A stretch of 64,000 bases of DNA from Rodentibacter ratti (lineage in GTDB: Bacteria; Pseudomonadota; Gammaproteobacteria; Enterobacterales; Pasteurellaceae): NCBI RefSeq assembly GCF_002000485.1, contig NZ_MLAJ01000002.1, positions 186,001-250,000 of the forward strand. Reading direction: 5' to 3'. Numbering within the stretch: position 1 is the first letter of the stretch; each line of letters starts with the position of its first letter. Position numbers and translations under genes: made by a program. The notes under the pieces are model-generated. The model was not told where the DNA came from and searched no databases. It saw nothing but the letters and a program-made list of their open reading frames with translations. Below, piece after piece: positions 19,869-31,340 of the stretch.

Positions 19869-21524
19869 ATGAGCGAGATTGCAATCACGATTAGCCTCCT
19901 TGCCCTTGTCGCCGTCATTGGTTTGTGGATTGGGCATTGGAAGATAAGGGGCGTAGGTCTAGGCATAGGCGGCGTGCTATTTGGCGGTATTATTGTTGCA
20001 CACTTTACCAATCAGTATGGCTTACAGCTTAATGAGCATACTTTGCATTTTGTGCAAGAGTTCGGTTTGATTTTGTTTGTCTATACCATAGGGATTCAAG
20101 TGGGACCCGGTTTTTTTGCCTCTTTACGACAATCCGGTTTAGAACTCAATGTGCTTGCGATTTTAATTGTCGTTATCGGCTCATTTTCTGTTTTCATTTT
20201 GCACAAAATGGGCAATGTCCCCTTAGATATTGCGTTAGGCATTTATTCTGGTGCAGTAACCAATACGCCGTCTTTGGGGGCCGGACAACAGGTTTTGAGT
20301 GAATTAGGTATGCCTGAAGCGACCGCCACAATGGGGATTGCCTACGCAATGGCATACCCTTTCGGAATTTGTGGGATTTTGCTTGCCATGTGGTTAATTC
20401 GTTTGTTTTTTCGGGTAAAAATCGACGACGAAGCACAGCGTTTCAATAAACAAAATGGGCAGGATAAAGAAAGTTTACATACTATTTCGGTAAAAGTAAC
20501 CAACCGTAATTTGGACGGGATCACATTAGTTGAAATTCCGGGATTTGATGATGAAGAAGTAGTTTGTTCCCGCTTAATTCGTGGAGAAAGTGTTATCGTT
20601 CCAAAAGCCAGTACTGAAATTCATCTTGATGATATATTACATCTGGTCGGAGATGATCATGGTTTGAAAAATATGCGTTTGGTGATTGGCGACGAAGTCA
20701 ATGTACCGGTGCTTTCCCCCGGCGGAGAAATTCGAGCCGAGCGGGTTGTGGTAACCAATGAAAAAGTATTGGGTAAAAAAATTCGAACCCTGCATATTCA
20801 CCAAAAATATGGGGTGGTGATTTCTCGCCTCAATCGTACCGGGGTGGAATTAGTACCAAGTGGAAATACTTCCTTACAATTTGGTGATGTACTTCATATG
20901 GTTGGTCGCACTGATGTGCTGGACAAAGCGATTTCTATTATTGGCAACGCTCAACAAAAACTCCAACAAGTGCAGATGCTACCGATATTTTTAGGGATAG
21001 GGCTAGGGGTTTTACTTGGTTCTATTCCCTTTTACATTCCCGGATTCCCTGTTGCCCTTAAACTTGGTTTAGCCGGTGGGCCACTTGTAGTTGCATTAAT
21101 TCTTGCCCGAATCGGGAGTATTGGAAAACTGTATTGGTTTATGCCGCCAAGTGCAAACCTTGCTTTGCGTGAAATCGGCATTGTTCTTTTTCTTACCGTT
21201 GTGGGATTAAAATCCGGTGGGAATTTCGTTGATACCTTAGTAAACGGAGCCGGGCTTGAATGGATGGGATACGGTATGTTTATTACTTTTGTCCCTCTGA
21301 TGATTGTTGGTGTTATTGCACGCCTATATGCCAAACTGAATTATCTCAGTATTTGTGGACTACTTGCCGGTTCAATGACTGATCCCCCAGCCCTTGCTTT
21401 CGCTAATGAAATAAAAGAGGACAATGGTGCGGCTTCACTTTCTTATGCCACGGTTTATCCGTTGGTGATGTTCTTAAGGATTATTTCACCGCAGTTATTG
21501 GCAGTATTGCTTTGGGTCGCTTAG
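19869..21524 (+). CDS. AspT/YidE-type transporter with two RCK_C domains
   Basis: A 551-residue protein of the aspartate:alanine exchanger family. Membrane helices fill residues 1-180, two TrkA-C/RCK_C regulatory domains occupy about 195-370 ([20 protein letters not shown], then [20 protein letters not shown]), and a second helical block follows. The two halves each carry a duplicated motif ([15 protein letters not shown] and [15 protein letters not shown]). The substrate of the YidE branch is unknown. ATG with GAGGUUAGA upstream. It is divergent from the ABC gene and followed by a bidirectional terminator. Confidence 0.85.
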   Translation: MSEIAITISLLALVAVIGLWIGHWKIRGVGLGIGGVLFGGIIVAHFTNQYGLQLNEHTLHFVQEFGLILFVYTIGIQVGPGFFASLRQSGLELNVLAILIVVIGSFSVFILHKMGNVPLDIALGIYSGAVTNTPSLGAGQQVLSELGMPEATATMGIAYAMAYPFGICGILLAMWLIRLFFRVKIDDEAQRFNKQNGQDKESLHTISVKVTNRNLDGITLVEIPGFDDEEVVCSRLIRGESVIVPKASTEIHLDDILHLVGDDHGLKNMRLVIGDEVNVPVLSPGGEIRAERVVVTNEKVLGKKIRTLHIHQKYGVVISRLNRTGVELVPSGNTSLQFGDVLHMVGRTDVLDKAISIIGNAQQKLQQVQMLPIFLGIGLGVLLGSIPFYIPGFPVALKLGLAGGPLVVALILARIGSIGKLYWFMPPSANLALREIGIVLFLTVVGLKSGGNFVDTLVNGAGLEWMGYGMFITFVPLMIVGVIARLYAKLNYLSICGLLAGSMTDPPALAFANEIKEDNGAASLSYATVYPLVMFLRIISPQLLAVLLWVA

Positions 21525-21530
21525 GCGAAT

Positions 21531-21567
21531 AAAAATGGGTTGGTGCTTTTGGCCCCAGCCCATTTTT
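21531..21567. terminator. Terminator after the AspT-type gene
   Basis: AAAATGGGTTGG pairs with CCAGCCCATTTT (one bulge) around a short loop and ends in T runs on both strands. Confidence 0.8.
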
Positions 21568-21601
21568 CTTGGCAAAAGTGCGGTTATTTTTGAGGTTGTT
21601 T

Positions 21602-22564
21602 TTATTTCACTAAACCGCCACTTGCTTGGAGATCAGCGTGATAGGAAGAACGAACAAACGGGCCACAGGCTGCGTGTTCAAATCCCATCCCATTAGCTTT
21701 ATCACGGAATTCATCAAATTCCTCAGGGGGCACATAACGAGCCACCGGCAGATGATGACGGCTTGGTTGTAAATACTGCCCTAAAGTGAGCATAGTCACA
21801 CCGTTATCACGCAGATCCTGCATCACTTCTAAAATTTCTTCATTTGTTTCACCCAAGCCGACCATTAGCCCTGATTTCGTCGGAATATTTGGGAACATTT
21901 CCTTGAATTCACGAAGGAGTTTGAGTGACCATTCATAATCGGCACCCGGACGGATTTCCTTATATAAGCGGGGTACATTTTCTAAATTATGGTTAAACAC
22001 ATCAGGCGGATTGTCTTTTAATTTTTCTAACGCTTGTGAAATACGACCACGGAAATCAGGCACTAAAATTTCAATTTTAATTCCCGGATTTAATGCCCGA
22101 ACTTCCTTCACACATTCGGCAAAATGTCCTGCGCCACGATCTGCTAAATCATCCCGATCCACGGATGTAATCACCACATATTTCAATTTCATATCCTGAA
22201 TGGTTTCAGCGAGTTTACGGGGCTCTTCCGGATCTGGCGGCAAAGGTTTTCCGTGAGCGACATCACAGAAAGGACAACGACGGGTACAAATTGCCCCCAA
22301 AATCATAAAGGTGGCCGTGCCGTGGTTGAAACACTCGTGTAAATTTGGGCAAGAGGCTTCTTCACAGACGGAATGTAAGCCGTGGCGACGCATTCCATTT
22401 TTGATACTATCAATTTTGGCGGAACTTGCTGGAAGCTTGATTTTCATCCATTCCGGTTTTTTCAGTAATTCTTGGTTTGGATCGATATTTTTAACAGGAA
22501 TTATGGAAGTTTTGGCAGCATCACGATATTTGACGCCCCGCTCCATTTTAAATGGCGTTGACAT
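21602..22564 (-). CDS. lipA: Lipoyl synthase
   Basis: Radical SAM enzyme of 320 residues that inserts two sulfurs into octanoyl groups on lipoyl domains. The SAM cluster motif CTRRCPFC lies near residue 94. The auxiliary cluster cysteines are in [12 protein letters not shown] near residue 68, and the C-terminal RSSYHA serine that ligates it is present. LipB, which supplies the octanoyl substrate, is upstream. A short terminator lies between the two genes. Confidence 0.97.
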   Translation of the reverse strand: MSTPFKMERGVKYRDAAKTSIIPVKNIDPNQELLKKPEWMKIKLPASSAKIDSIKNGMRRHGLHSVCEEASCPNLHECFNHGTATFMILGAICTRRCPFCDVAHGKPLPPDPEEPRKLAETIQDMKLKYVVITSVDRDDLADRGAGHFAECVKEVRALNPGIKIEILVPDFRGRISQALEKLKDNPPDVFNHNLENVPRLYKEIRPGADYEWSLKLLREFKEMFPNIPTKSGLMVGLGETNEEILEVMQDLRDNGVTMLTLGQYLQPSRHHLPVARYVPPEEFDEFRDKANGMGFEHAACGPFVRSSYHADLQASGGLVK

Positions 22565-22579
22565 AATTTTTCCCTAAAG

Positions 22580-22605
22580 AAAAATGCCTAGAATAGGCAT
22601 TTTTT
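22580..22605 (-). terminator. Hairpin between lipB and lipA
   Basis: AATGCCTA and TAGGCATT pair around GAA, with TTTTTC in the reading direction. It would limit readthrough from lipB into lipA. Confidence 0.65.
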
Positions 22606-22615
22606 ATTGTAGATG

Positions 22616-23257
22616 TTAAATTTTCGTTACATTATAGCCTAAAAGTTCGGCAAAGTGTTTAATTAATTTAGGCGAAACATTATCTAAAGTTGCGTCTTTT
22701 TCTTCTATAAAATCGGCAAGTTGACACATTTCTAAACCGGCGTAGCCACAGGGATTAATATAATGGAAAGGATTCAAATCCATATTGATATTAAAGGCTA
22801 ATCCGTGGAAAGAACAACCTTTACGAATACGCAATCCCAACGAGCAGATTTTTTTCCCTTCAATATAAACACCCGGAGCATCGGCTTTGGGATACCCCTC
22901 AATACCGTAATCTGCTAAAGTTTTTACCACCGATTGTTCAAGTGCGGTGACTAATTGACGCACGTTTAAGTTTTGGTGACGTCGAATATCAATTAATACA
23001 TACATCACCAGCTGACCGGGACCATGGTAAGTAATTTGCCCACCACGATCGGATTGCACCACAGGAATAGCGCTGCTTTGTAGCAGGTGTTCGGGCTTGC
23101 CCGCTTGCCCTTGAGTAAACACAGAGGAATGTTCAACCAACCAGATTTCGTCGGTTGTATCAGCATGACGATTATCCGTAAAATCCTGCATTTTGTGCCA
23201 GATTTCTTGATAATCCTGTAAACCCAGCTGACGAACGATAAGTGGGAGTGCCGCCAT
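22616..23257 (-). CDS. lipB: Octanoyl-ACP:protein octanoyltransferase
   Basis: Moves the octanoyl group from ACP to lipoyl domains. The 213-residue protein has the BPL/LplA/LipB fold with [19 protein letters not shown] near residue 70, the lysine-bearing [11 protein letters not shown] near 133, and the catalytic cysteine in [11 protein letters not shown] near 170. It begins one base after the ybeD stop, so the two are cotranscribed. Confidence 0.96.
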   Translation of the reverse strand: MAALPLIVRQLGLQDYQEIWHKMQDFTDNRHADTTDEIWLVEHSSVFTQGQAGKPEHLLQSSAIPVVQSDRGGQITYHGPGQLVMYVLIDIRRHQNLNVRQLVTALEQSVVKTLADYGIEGYPKADAPGVYIEGKKICSLGLRIRKGCSFHGLAFNINMDLNPFHYINPCGYAGLEMCQLADFIEEKDATLDNVSPKLIKHFAELLGYNVTKI

Positions 23258-23258
23258 A

Positions 23259-23537
23259 TTAAATCACCATTTTTACGCCTTCAACTTTAGCGAGTTCCTT
23301 GTAAAGGGTTTCCACTTGTTCGAAATTCTGTGCAATTACATCAATAGAAACAGAATTATAAGTGCCTTTGCTACTGCGTTTTTCTTTGGGAATGTAATCC
23401 CCCGGGAGATATTTTTGCACGACAGCAATTAAATCTTGTGCTAAATCTTCACGATTTATCCCTGCAACTTTAAATGTCATTGCAGCAGGAAATTCCATTA
23501 ATTCTTTCAGTTTTTCGTAATCTTGTTCTGTTGCCAT
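23259..23537 (-). CDS. ybeD: YbeD, DUF493 family protein
   Basis: A 92-residue ferredoxin-like small protein ([17 protein letters not shown], ending VEGVKMVI) of the DUF493 family, which sits between dacA and lipB in many gammaproteobacteria. An ACT-like regulatory role has been suggested from structure, but its function is unsettled. It is coupled to lipB with a one-base gap. A GGGCAGAT/ATCTGCCC hairpin at 23566-23586 lies upstream, after dacA. Confidence 0.93.
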   Translation of the reverse strand: MATEQDYEKLKELMEFPAAMTFKVAGINREDLAQDLIAVVQKYLPGDYIPKEKRSSKGTYNSVSIDVIAQNFEQVETLYKELAKVEGVKMVI

Positions 23538-23646
23538 AATTGTTCGCTACTTTGAGTGAGATAAAGGGCAGATCTTAAATCTGCCCCGTTTTAGATCGTC
23601 AGTTCCCACATAAAATGAGGGAAGAGCGGTTAAATTTCAAGGTGTT

Positions 23647-24834
23647 TTAGAAAAGGCTTTTTATGGTGAGGACTAACCAATCCCACGCATTTCCAAAAAA
23701 TCCGCCTTCTTTGACTTCTTGCATCGCTTGTAAATTAACGACTGCGACATCTTTTCCATCAAGCTGATAAATCACTTTTCCAACAACTTGACCTTTCACC
23801 AAAGGAGCTTGTAAGTATTTGTTATCTAATTCATAACGGGCCTTTAATTCAGACTGTTTACCTTTTGGTACGGTAATAAAACTATCTTGTAATACACCCA
23901 GTTTCACATTGCCTACCTCGCCATAATAGACCGGTTGTTCGGAAACCTCTTTATTAGCTTCAAGGGTTTTTAAAGTTTCAAAATTGGCAAAGCCCCATTG
24001 CAATAGTTTCTTGCTTTCTACTTCACGGCCCTTATAAGTTGGTACGCCCATCACAACGGAAATCAAACGCATATTGCTAGGGTTGGTTGCTGATGCCACA
24101 AGATTGTATCCGGCTTGGCTGGTGTGACCGGTTTTCATTCCGTCCACATTCATCGTTTTATCCCACAACAAGCCATTACGGTTAGGTTGTTTAATTTTAT
24201 TAAAAGTGAACTCTTTTTCCGCATAAATTTTATATTCTTCCGGTGTATCACGAATAATATGTGCACCGATGATCGCCATATCTCGTGCGGAAGAATATTG
24301 GTTTGGATCGTCTAAACCGTGTGGTGTGGTGAAGTTGGTATTTTTTAAACCAAACTGTTGAACATATTTATTCATGGTATCCACAAAGTTTAATACCGAA
24401 CCTGATGTATGCTCTGCTAATGCTACACTGGCATCATTACCGGAAACAATAATCACCCCTTTATTTAAATCTTGCACCGAAACTTGTTGATTGAGGTTTA
24501 AGAACATTTTAGAGGAATCCGGAAAATTACGTCCCCACGCACTTTCACCAATCGTCACCATATCGGTATTGTGAATTTTTCCTTGTTTTAAAGCTTGTCC
24601 TACAACATAGCTTGTCATCATTTTGGTTAATGATGCGGGATATTGGCGCTGATCAGGATTTAATGCGGCGAGTACAGCACCGGAATGGTAATCCATTAAA
24701 ATATAGGTTTGCGCCTTCACTTCCGGTAGTGCAATACCGTATTGCATATCCTCTTGCGCAATAGCAGCAGAAGAAACGGCAAGAATACCTGAAAGAAGAA
24801 CGGTTTTGGTGAATTTAGCACTTTGCTTTAACAT
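23647..24834 (-). CDS. dacA: D-alanyl-D-alanine carboxypeptidase (PBP5 type)
   Basis: Trims the terminal D-Ala of peptidoglycan pentapeptides in the periplasm. The 395-residue protein has a signal peptide cleaved after SSAAIA. The active-site SLTKMM (SxxK) lies near residue 67, SGN near 131 and MKTGHTS near 234. After the PBP5_C domain, the C-terminal NAWDWLVLTIKSLF forms the amphipathic membrane anchor. It sits between rlpA and ybeD in the mrd-lip cluster. Confidence 0.96.
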   Translation of the reverse strand: MLKQSAKFTKTVLLSGILAVSSAAIAQEDMQYGIALPEVKAQTYILMDYHSGAVLAALNPDQRQYPASLTKMMTSYVVGQALKQGKIHNTDMVTIGESAWGRNFPDSSKMFLNLNQQVSVQDLNKGVIIVSGNDASVALAEHTSGSVLNFVDTMNKYVQQFGLKNTNFTTPHGLDDPNQYSSARDMAIIGAHIIRDTPEEYKIYAEKEFTFNKIKQPNRNGLLWDKTMNVDGMKTGHTSQAGYNLVASATNPSNMRLISVVMGVPTYKGREVESKKLLQWGFANFETLKTLEANKEVSEQPVYYGEVGNVKLGVLQDSFITVPKGKQSELKARYELDNKYLQAPLVKGQVVGKVIYQLDGKDVAVVNLQAMQEVKEGGFFGNAWDWLVLTIKSLF

Positions 24835-24854
24835 TGCATTTCCTCAATAAAATC

Positions 24855-25718
24855 TTAATTTTTATGACTATAAACGATTAACGGACTTTCACCGGCGATT
24901 TTTTGTAATTTTGCTTTTAACTGTGTTGTGACCTGTTTATCTTTTAAAGGTCCAAAATGAATTTCATATTTGCCATTGCGATGATTGACTTCCGCATTAA
25001 CATTATCAAGCGCAAGTCGTGTAATCATATCATTGGCATGCTTTTCGCTAGGAAAATTTAACATTTTTAAGGTGTACTGTTCTTTAAATGTTTTTGATTC
25101 TTTAGAGAATTTTTTTCTTTCGTCTTTTTCTATATTCACAAGACGCTCAGAAGCCGCCTCGGTTTTCGCATGTTTGGCAAGGGTTTTTGCGCCCGCTCCT
25201 GAAATATTCCCATTTCGTGCGATATGAAGCGCTTCAACTTTAACCTGTCCTACCCCACGGGCAATTAAACCGATTTCTTTCGCCGCAGTATAAGAAAGAT
25301 CGATAATACGATCACGACTAAAAGGGCCACGATCATTAATCCGCACAATCGTTTTCTTATTATTACGTAAATTAGTCACTAGCGCATAAGAATTGAGCGG
25401 CAAAGTTTTATGCGCAGCCGTGTAGAGATTGGCATTATAAAGTTCTCCGCTGGAAGTTCGGCGGCCATGGAATTTACGATGGTAATAACTTGCTATTCCA
25501 TTTTTTGAATATTCTTTGGCACTATTAGTTCCATGAGTCGTATAGGTTTTCCCATTCACCGTATAACTTTTCGGTGAATTAACCGACGTGGTACGACTTA
25601 AACTTGCACCTTTAATCCCATATTGCTTCAGGGGATCATTCTGCGCTTGAGCCGGTAAAACGGTTAAAGCCGTGATAATTGTAAGTGCGGTCGATTTTAC
25701 AAGCGTTTTGAATTTCAT
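24855..25718 (-). CDS. rlpA: RlpA-like septal ring protein
   Basis: A 287-residue secreted protein with a signal peptide (MKFKTLVKST, cut after PAQA), a double-psi beta-barrel domain (ASYYHRKFHGRRTSSGELYN to RINDRGPFSRDRIIDLS, about residues 75-165) and a C-terminal SPOR-type domain. RlpA members act on denuded glycan strands at the septum. I start at MKFKTL; a longer frame would run into mrdB. Unlike E. coli RlpA there is no lipobox cysteine, so it is probably soluble in the periplasm. Confidence 0.88.
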   Translation of the reverse strand: MKFKTLVKSTALTIITALTVLPAQAQNDPLKQYGIKGASLSRTTSVNSPKSYTVNGKTYTTHGTNSAKEYSKNGIASYYHRKFHGRRTSSGELYNANLYTAAHKTLPLNSYALVTNLRNNKKTIVRINDRGPFSRDRIIDLSYTAAKEIGLIARGVGQVKVEALHIARNGNISGAGAKTLAKHAKTEAASERLVNIEKDERKKFSKESKTFKEQYTLKMLNFPSEKHANDMITRLALDNVNAEVNHRNGKYEIHFGPLKDKQVTTQLKAKLQKIAGESPLIVYSHKN

Positions 25719-25770
25719 AAAGTGAATTTTCCAATAAATAAAGTTGTACGTAAGAAAACTAAAACGCCAA

Positions 25771-26886
25771 TTAGTTCCCATTTATAAATCTTGTGCGATG
25801 TGTGTGGATTGACATAATTAAGCCAAAACTCGCCATAATCGCCACATAAGAAGTTCCGCCATAACTAAATAATGGTAATGGCACGCCAACTACCGGCAAA
25901 ATACCGCTTACCATACCAATATTGACGAACAAATACACGAAAAAAATTAAAGTTGTCGCACCGGCTAAAATCCTGCCAAAAGAGGTTTGTGCATTAACCG
26001 CAATCATTAAACCACGAACAATGATAAACATATAAATCGCAATTAAAATGCCAAAACCAACCATACCATGTTCTTCACTCATCACGGCAAAAATAAAATC
26101 GGTGTGGGGCTCAGGCAAAAATTCAAGTTGAGATTGTGTTCCTTGCATCCAACCCTTGCCCCACAGCCCCCCTGAACCGATAGCAATTTTGGATTGCAGA
26201 ATATGATAGCCCGCACCGAGCGGATCTTTTTCAGGGTCCAGTAAGGTCAACACTCGCGTACGCTGATAATCGTGCATTAAATAAAGCCACATAATGGGAA
26301 TGAATCCGGCCAATCCCACTACGGCGGCAAGAATCAACCACCAATTCATCCCAGCAAGAAAAACAACGAATAAACCCGAGGCACTCACTAAAATTGAAGT
26401 ACCAAGATCGGGCTGAATCGCCACCAACAACGTCGGCACAATAATCATCGCAATAGCGATAAAAGTTTCGCCCAATTTTGGCGGAAGCGGACGATTACCT
26501 AAATAAACCGCCACCATCAAAGGTACTGCCAGTTTCACGATCTCTGAAGGTTGAAAACGAATAAAACCAAGATCTAACCAGCGCTGAGCTCCTTTACTGG
26601 TTGTTCCAATCGCATCGACCAAAACGAGCAATATCAAACCGACCAAGTAAAGATAAGGCGCTATCCGCTGATAAAATCTAGGTGGAAGTTGAGCCATGAC
26701 TAACATGACAGTGAAACCAAGAAATACCTGAATAATGCGATTTCTAAACATAGTTTCACTACCGCCGGAGGCACTATAAAGCACTAACATGCCATAACCG
26801 CTGATAGCAATTAGCCCCAGTAATAACCAGAAATCCAAATGTAACGGCTTCCATAAACGAAGCCAAAGTGGCGTTTTTTCTTCCAT
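25771..26886 (-). CDS. mrdB: RodA, SEDS peptidoglycan glycosyltransferase
   Basis: A 371-residue inner-membrane protein with about 10 helices that polymerises lipid II during elongation as partner of PBP2. The SEDS features are [19 protein letters not shown] near residue 113, the catalytic-loop segment [17 protein letters not shown] near 250 and the C-terminal [14 protein letters not shown]. Its start overlaps the mrdA stop by one base, so the two are translationally coupled. Confidence 0.96.
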   Translation of the reverse strand: MEEKTPLWLRLWKPLHLDFWLLLGLIAISGYGMLVLYSASGGSETMFRNRIIQVFLGFTVMLVMAQLPPRFYQRIAPYLYLVGLILLVLVDAIGTTSKGAQRWLDLGFIRFQPSEIVKLAVPLMVAVYLGNRPLPPKLGETFIAIAMIIVPTLLVAIQPDLGTSILVSASGLFVVFLAGMNWWLILAAVVGLAGFIPIMWLYLMHDYQRTRVLTLLDPEKDPLGAGYHILQSKIAIGSGGLWGKGWMQGTQSQLEFLPEPHTDFIFAVMSEEHGMVGFGILIAIYMFIIVRGLMIAVNAQTSFGRILAGATTLIFFVYLFVNIGMVSGILPVVGVPLPLFSYGGTSYVAIMASFGLIMSIHTHRTRFINGN

Positions 26887-28841
26887 TATTCCGCTCCGTT
26901 TTCCATTACTGAATCCTTATTAACCTCTTGAGGCTTATTCAAATTTTCTTTTCGCTCAATTTCCGGTAAACGTTTATTTAAGTAATAATCCATAATTTTA
27001 CGCACAACCGGAGCCGCATTACTTGAACCGCCTCCGGCATTTTCTAAAATAATCGCCACCACCATACGAGGGTTTTCGTAAGGTGCGTAGGCAGTAAACC
27101 AAGCATGATCATGGAGCTCTTTTTTTAAATCTGCGGCGTTATATTTTTGATTCTCTTTTAAACTGAATACTTGTGCCGTTCCGGATTTTCCTGCAACATG
27201 ATAATTTGTACCAACAAAGGCCTTTCTCCCCGTTCCGGCGCCGGAATGCACAACATTAAACATTCCCCGCTTTGCCGCATCCCAATAGGCTTGTTTCGGC
27301 TCGGTAATATCCTCGTAAAGCCGCGGATCTTGATAAGGCTCAATGGTTGCGCCTTCAATCGATTTCATTAAATGAGGCGTATTGACTTTGCCGTTATTCA
27401 CTAAAACAGCGGTCGCTTTTGCCACCTGTAGAGGGGTGGATGTCCAATATCCCTGTCCGATCCCCACTGAAATCGTATCTCCCTGTACCCATTGACGTTT
27501 ATAGCGTTTTTGCTTCCATTCCCGAGTCGGCATATTTGCCGAGGCTTCTTCATTAATTTCAATCCCTGTCGGTACTCCAAAACCAAAACGTTTCATCCAC
27601 GAAGATAAACGATCAATTCCCAAATTATAAGCCACTTGATAAAAATAAGTATCGGACGATTCAGTAATCGCTTTGTTCAAATCCGTGTAACCATGCCCTG
27701 ATTTTTTCCAGTCACGGAAACGTTTTGTGGTATTGGGTAATATCCAATACCCCGGGTCAAAAATTGTGGTGTTTTGATTAATCACATTTTCCGTTTGTGC
27801 AGCCACAGCAATAAAGGGTTTCACCGTTGAGGCCGGCGGATAAATCCCTTGAGTTGCACGGCTATAAAGCGGACGGGCGGGATCTTCCAACAGGGCTTTA
27901 TAATTCGTACTGGAAATGCCGTCCACAAATAAATTGTTATCATAGCTTGGGGTTGAAACCATCGCTAATACGCTACTATCTTTTGGATCAAGTACAACTA
28001 CCGCCCCTTTTTGTCCGGCAAGTAAATCCGTAATATAATGTTGAAGGGCAAGATCGATGGTAAGATGAATACTTTTACCGGCAACAGCAGGTTGTTCACG
28101 CAATTTACGGATCACTTTTCCACGGTTGTTGATTTCGACCTCTTCAAAGCCTGTTGTTCCATGTAGCTGGTCTTCGTAATAACGCTCAATCCCCAATTTG
28201 CCCATATCATGAGAGCCGGCATAGTTGGCAAATTTCTCATCTTTTTTTAGTTTTTCCACATCCTTATCATTAATTTTACCCACATAGCCGAGAATATGCG
28301 CCATCATATCGCCATACAAATAATTACGTTTAAAATAAGGGCGTACCTCAAGACTTGGAAATTGATATTGGTTTACCGCAAAACGGGCTATTTGCGCCTC
28401 CGTTAAATTAGGTTTGAGCATAACGGATGTATAACGTGTGCCACGACGACGCTCTTTTTTGAAATTCTCAATATCTTCATCAGTTAAACCGACAATATAA
28501 CGGAGTTCCTCAAAAGTGCGGTCTAAATTTTCCGTTTTTTCCGGCACAATGTATAAGCCGAAAAAAGTCAGATTTTCAGCAAGCAATTCACCGTAGCGAT
28601 CATAAATTAATCCACGGGTTGGTGGGACAGGTAAAAGTTTGATTCGGTTGCCGTTAGAGCGTGTTTGATAAGTGTCAAAATTGACCACTTGGAGATGATA
28701 AATATTGGTAAATAACACGCCGGTGAGGGCAAGAATCCCGATAAATGCCACTAATGTTCGGCGGGCAAAAAGATTCCGTTCCGCTTTTTTATCGCGAATC
28801 GGTTCATGGGTTGGAACAGCGAAAAATTTCTTTAAATTCAT
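26886..28841 (-). CDS. mrdA: Penicillin-binding protein 2
   Basis: Transpeptidase of the elongasome. The 651-residue protein has one membrane helix near residue 30, a pedestal domain (about 60-250), then the catalytic domain with STVKPF near 338, SSD near 390 and KSGTAQ near 555. It ends in a charged tail. It is 18 bases after rlmH and overlaps mrdB by one base, keeping the usual rlmH-mrdA-mrdB order. Confidence 0.97.
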   Translation of the reverse strand: MNLKKFFAVPTHEPIRDKKAERNLFARRTLVAFIGILALTGVLFTNIYHLQVVNFDTYQTRSNGNRIKLLPVPPTRGLIYDRYGELLAENLTFFGLYIVPEKTENLDRTFEELRYIVGLTDEDIENFKKERRRGTRYTSVMLKPNLTEAQIARFAVNQYQFPSLEVRPYFKRNYLYGDMMAHILGYVGKINDKDVEKLKKDEKFANYAGSHDMGKLGIERYYEDQLHGTTGFEEVEINNRGKVIRKLREQPAVAGKSIHLTIDLALQHYITDLLAGQKGAVVVLDPKDSSVLAMVSTPSYDNNLFVDGISSTNYKALLEDPARPLYSRATQGIYPPASTVKPFIAVAAQTENVINQNTTIFDPGYWILPNTTKRFRDWKKSGHGYTDLNKAITESSDTYFYQVAYNLGIDRLSSWMKRFGFGVPTGIEINEEASANMPTREWKQKRYKRQWVQGDTISVGIGQGYWTSTPLQVAKATAVLVNNGKVNTPHLMKSIEGATIEPYQDPRLYEDITEPKQAYWDAAKRGMFNVVHSGAGTGRKAFVGTNYHVAGKSGTAQVFSLKENQKYNAADLKKELHDHAWFTAYAPYENPRMVVAIILENAGGGSSNAAPVVRKIMDYYLNKRLPEIERKENLNKPQEVNKDSVMENGAE

Positions 28842-28859
28842 CTAAAATTGACCGCACTT

Positions 28860-29327
28860 TTACTCACGATGGTAAGGATGATTGGTCGTCAGCGACCAAG
28901 CCCGATATAAGCTTTCCGCCACCACGATTCGGACTAACGGATGAGGCAACGTGAGGGGCGAAAGCGACCAACTCTGCTCTGCCGCCGCTTTACATTCCGC
29001 TGAAAGCCCCTCCGGCCCGCCAATTAATAAACAAACGTCCCGACCATCATTTTTCCAAGCTTCCAATTGTTCGGCGAGTTGCGGTGTCGTCCAAGCTTTA
29101 CCGGGAATATCAAGGGTAACGATTTTGCTTTTTCCACAAGCCGCCAACATTGCTTTTCCCTCTTGCTCTAAAATTCGTTTAATATCCGCATTTTTCCCTC
29201 GCTTTCCAGCGGGAATTTCAATTAATTCAAAGGGCATTTCTTTCGGAAAACGGCGTTGGTATTCTTCAAATCCGTTGATAACCCAAGTCGGCATTTTTGT
29301 CCCTACTGCAATTAATGTGATTTTCAC
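28860..29327 (-). CDS. rlmH: 23S rRNA pseudouridine1915-N3 methyltransferase
   Basis: A 155-residue SPOUT methyltransferase that modifies pseudouridine 1915 of 23S rRNA on the whole ribosome. The knot region is [12 protein letters not shown] near residue 101, followed by [25 protein letters not shown], and the length is exactly that of the family. It lies between rsfS and mrdA, its standard place. Confidence 0.96.
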   Translation of the reverse strand: MKITLIAVGTKMPTWVINGFEEYQRRFPKEMPFELIEIPAGKRGKNADIKRILEQEGKAMLAACGKSKIVTLDIPGKAWTTPQLAEQLEAWKNDGRDVCLLIGGPEGLSAECKAAAEQSWSLSPLTLPHPLVRIVVAESLYRAWSLTTNHPYHRE

Positions 29328-29380
29328 GAGTATTCCTTTTTATCAAGCAAGATGAAATCTAGCGGAAAAACGACCGCACT

Positions 29381-29689
29381 TTATGCCCAAAGTTTTTCTA
29401 ATTGGTACATCTCACGCGCATCGCGTTGCATGATATGCACAATGGTTTGACCGAGATCCACCACTATCCAATCTGCCGTATTCTTACCTTCTTCACCAAA
29501 GGTTTCAACCCCGGCTTTCTTACATTCTGTGATTAAATTATCTGCCATCGCCGAGACTTGTCGGCTTGAACTACCGGTGCAAATTACCATATTTTCCGTA
29601 ATGGAAGATTTTCCACGCACATCAAAATGTACAATATCCGTGCCTTTTAAATCGTCCAATTTATCCATTACAAATTCAACTAATGTCAT
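29381..29689 (-). CDS. rsfS: Ribosome silencing factor RsfS
   Basis: A 102-residue protein (DUF143 fold) that binds uL14 on the large subunit and blocks subunit joining on starvation. The DLKGTDIVHFDVRGKSS opening, the CTGSSSRQVSAMAD block and DWIVVDLGQTIVHIM are the conserved family segments. It is the first gene of the rsfS-rlmH-mrdA-mrdB-rlpA-dacA run. Confidence 0.95.
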   Translation of the reverse strand: MTLVEFVMDKLDDLKGTDIVHFDVRGKSSITENMVICTGSSSRQVSAMADNLITECKKAGVETFGEEGKNTADWIVVDLGQTIVHIMQRDAREMYQLEKLWA

Positions 29690-29794
29690 TATTTTTCCTT
29701 ACTCATAAAAGCCTGAAATTCTACCATTGAATAAGAAGAAGGACTAGGAAAAGGAAAGAAAAAGTCAGATAAAAATAAAATCACAGCAAAAAAT

Positions 29795-29823
29795 AACCGC
29801 ACTTTCAAAGTGCGGTTAAAAAA
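29795..29823 (-). terminator. Inverted uptake-signal terminator after the NCS2 gene
   Basis: AACCGCACTTT and AAAGTGCGGTT face each other with a single base between. On the minus strand it ends in ATTTTTT. Confidence 0.75.
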
Positions 29824-29849
29824 TTAGCTGATGCTTTGAGATGAGAAAA

Positions 29850-31166
29850 TTAAATTGCCCAACCACCAGCATAGAAAGCAACTAATGCCACTGCGATTAA
29901 TATTGTACCGATATTGAGGCGTTTAATATCACCGCTCACAATACGACCAATCACTAACGCCGCAAAACCAAGCATAATGCCGGTGACAATGTTAGCGGTG
30001 AGTACAATAAATACCGCACAGATTAATCCACTCATTGCGCCGACAAAATTATCAAAATCCAATTTGCTCACATTGCTTAACATTAATAATCCCACATACA
30101 TGAGTGCCGGTGCGGTGGCATATCCCGGAACTAAAAATGCAAGAGGTTGGAAGAAAAGCATAAATAAAAACAATATCCCCACAACGACAGCAGTAATCCC
30201 TGTTTTCCCCCCGGCTGCGGTGCCGGCTGCCGATTCAATATAAACGGCTGCAGGTGCTGTACCGAATAATCCTGAGAATAAGCTACTGACGGAATCAGAG
30301 GTTAAGGCTTTGCCCCCATTGATGATTTGTCCGTCTTTATCCAATAAATTCGCTTGCCCTGCAACGGCTCGGATTGTCCCTGTTGCATCAAAGACGGCAG
30401 TCATCACTAAAGCAAAAACCACAGGTAAAATCGCCGGCTGTAATGCCCCTTGTACATCTAATTGTAAAAATAAGGAGTTTTCACCAAAAGTAGGCATTTT
30501 GAAAATTTCACCGTTGAATTTGACATTGGGATCAAAAACGAGACCAATAATCGTAATGGTAATAATCACCCATAAAATCCCGCCTTTGACTTGCATTTTT
30601 TCTAAGCCAACGATAAAGGCTAAACCAATTAACGACATCATAACCGGGAATGAGGTGAAATCGCCCAATTTAACGGGTAAACCGGCTTGATTGCCCACCA
30701 CTAATCCAATGCCATTCGCTGCGATTAAAAGTAAGAATAAACCGATACCGATACCAGCACCATGAGCAATACTGGAAGGTAGATTGCGTAAAATCCAAGC
30801 ACGAATACCTGTTGCAGAAATAAGAGTAAAGGCTACCCCCATTAAGAATACCGCCCCCAACGCAACAGGAATAGAAACCCCTTGACCGATCACCAAACTA
30901 AATGCGGTAAATGCTGTCAGGGAAATAGCACAACCGATCGCCATTGGGGCATTAGCCCACAAGCCGATTAAAATCGACCCCATACCTGCTACCAAACATG
31001 TGGCAATAAAAACGGATTCGGCAGGGAAACCCGCAGCGCCGAGCATATTGGGCACCACAATCACAGAATATACCATCGCAAGAAATGTGGTTAAACCTGC
31101 AATAATTTCTTGACGAATGGTTGAACCCCGTTTTTGCAGTTCAAAGATTTTTTCTAAATTAGACAT
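29850..31166 (-). CDS. NCS2-family nucleobase permease (AzgA/AdeP type)
   Basis: A 438-residue permease with about 12-14 helices, matching purine (adenine, guanine or hypoxanthine) transporters of the AzgA-like NCS2 branch. The landmarks are [15 protein letters not shown] near the start, [20 protein letters not shown] near 140, and the [18 protein letters not shown] and [19 protein letters not shown] segments near 262-320. The exact base is not readable. It is divergent from ppa, as I recall for H. influenzae. Confidence 0.88.
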   Translation of the reverse strand: MSNLEKIFELQKRGSTIRQEIIAGLTTFLAMVYSVIVVPNMLGAAGFPAESVFIATCLVAGMGSILIGLWANAPMAIGCAISLTAFTAFSLVIGQGVSIPVALGAVFLMGVAFTLISATGIRAWILRNLPSSIAHGAGIGIGLFLLLIAANGIGLVVGNQAGLPVKLGDFTSFPVMMSLIGLAFIVGLEKMQVKGGILWVIITITIIGLVFDPNVKFNGEIFKMPTFGENSLFLQLDVQGALQPAILPVVFALVMTAVFDATGTIRAVAGQANLLDKDGQIINGGKALTSDSVSSLFSGLFGTAPAAVYIESAAGTAAGGKTGITAVVVGILFLFMLFFQPLAFLVPGYATAPALMYVGLLMLSNVSKLDFDNFVGAMSGLICAVFIVLTANIVTGIMLGFAALVIGRIVSGDIKRLNIGTILIAVALVAFYAGGWAI

Positions 31167-31294
31167 GTTGCCTCTAAGGTAAGTTGGAATGAAAGGCGAT
31201 TATTTTACCGAAACAGGATAAGATGTAAACGTTTGCGTGGGTAAAGTGCGGTTGTTTTTGAATAAAATTTAGAGCGACAACATCACTTAAAAAC

Positions 31295-31303
31295 TGCTAT
31301 ACT
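31295..31303 (+). promoter_or_regulatory. Extended -10 promoter of ppa
   Basis: TGCTATACT, an extended -10 element, lies about 38 bases before the ppa start codon. The -35 region is poor. Confidence 0.5.
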
Positions 31304-31340
31304 CTTGTCGTTTTTTAACTCAATTAAATAAGGAAAGACA

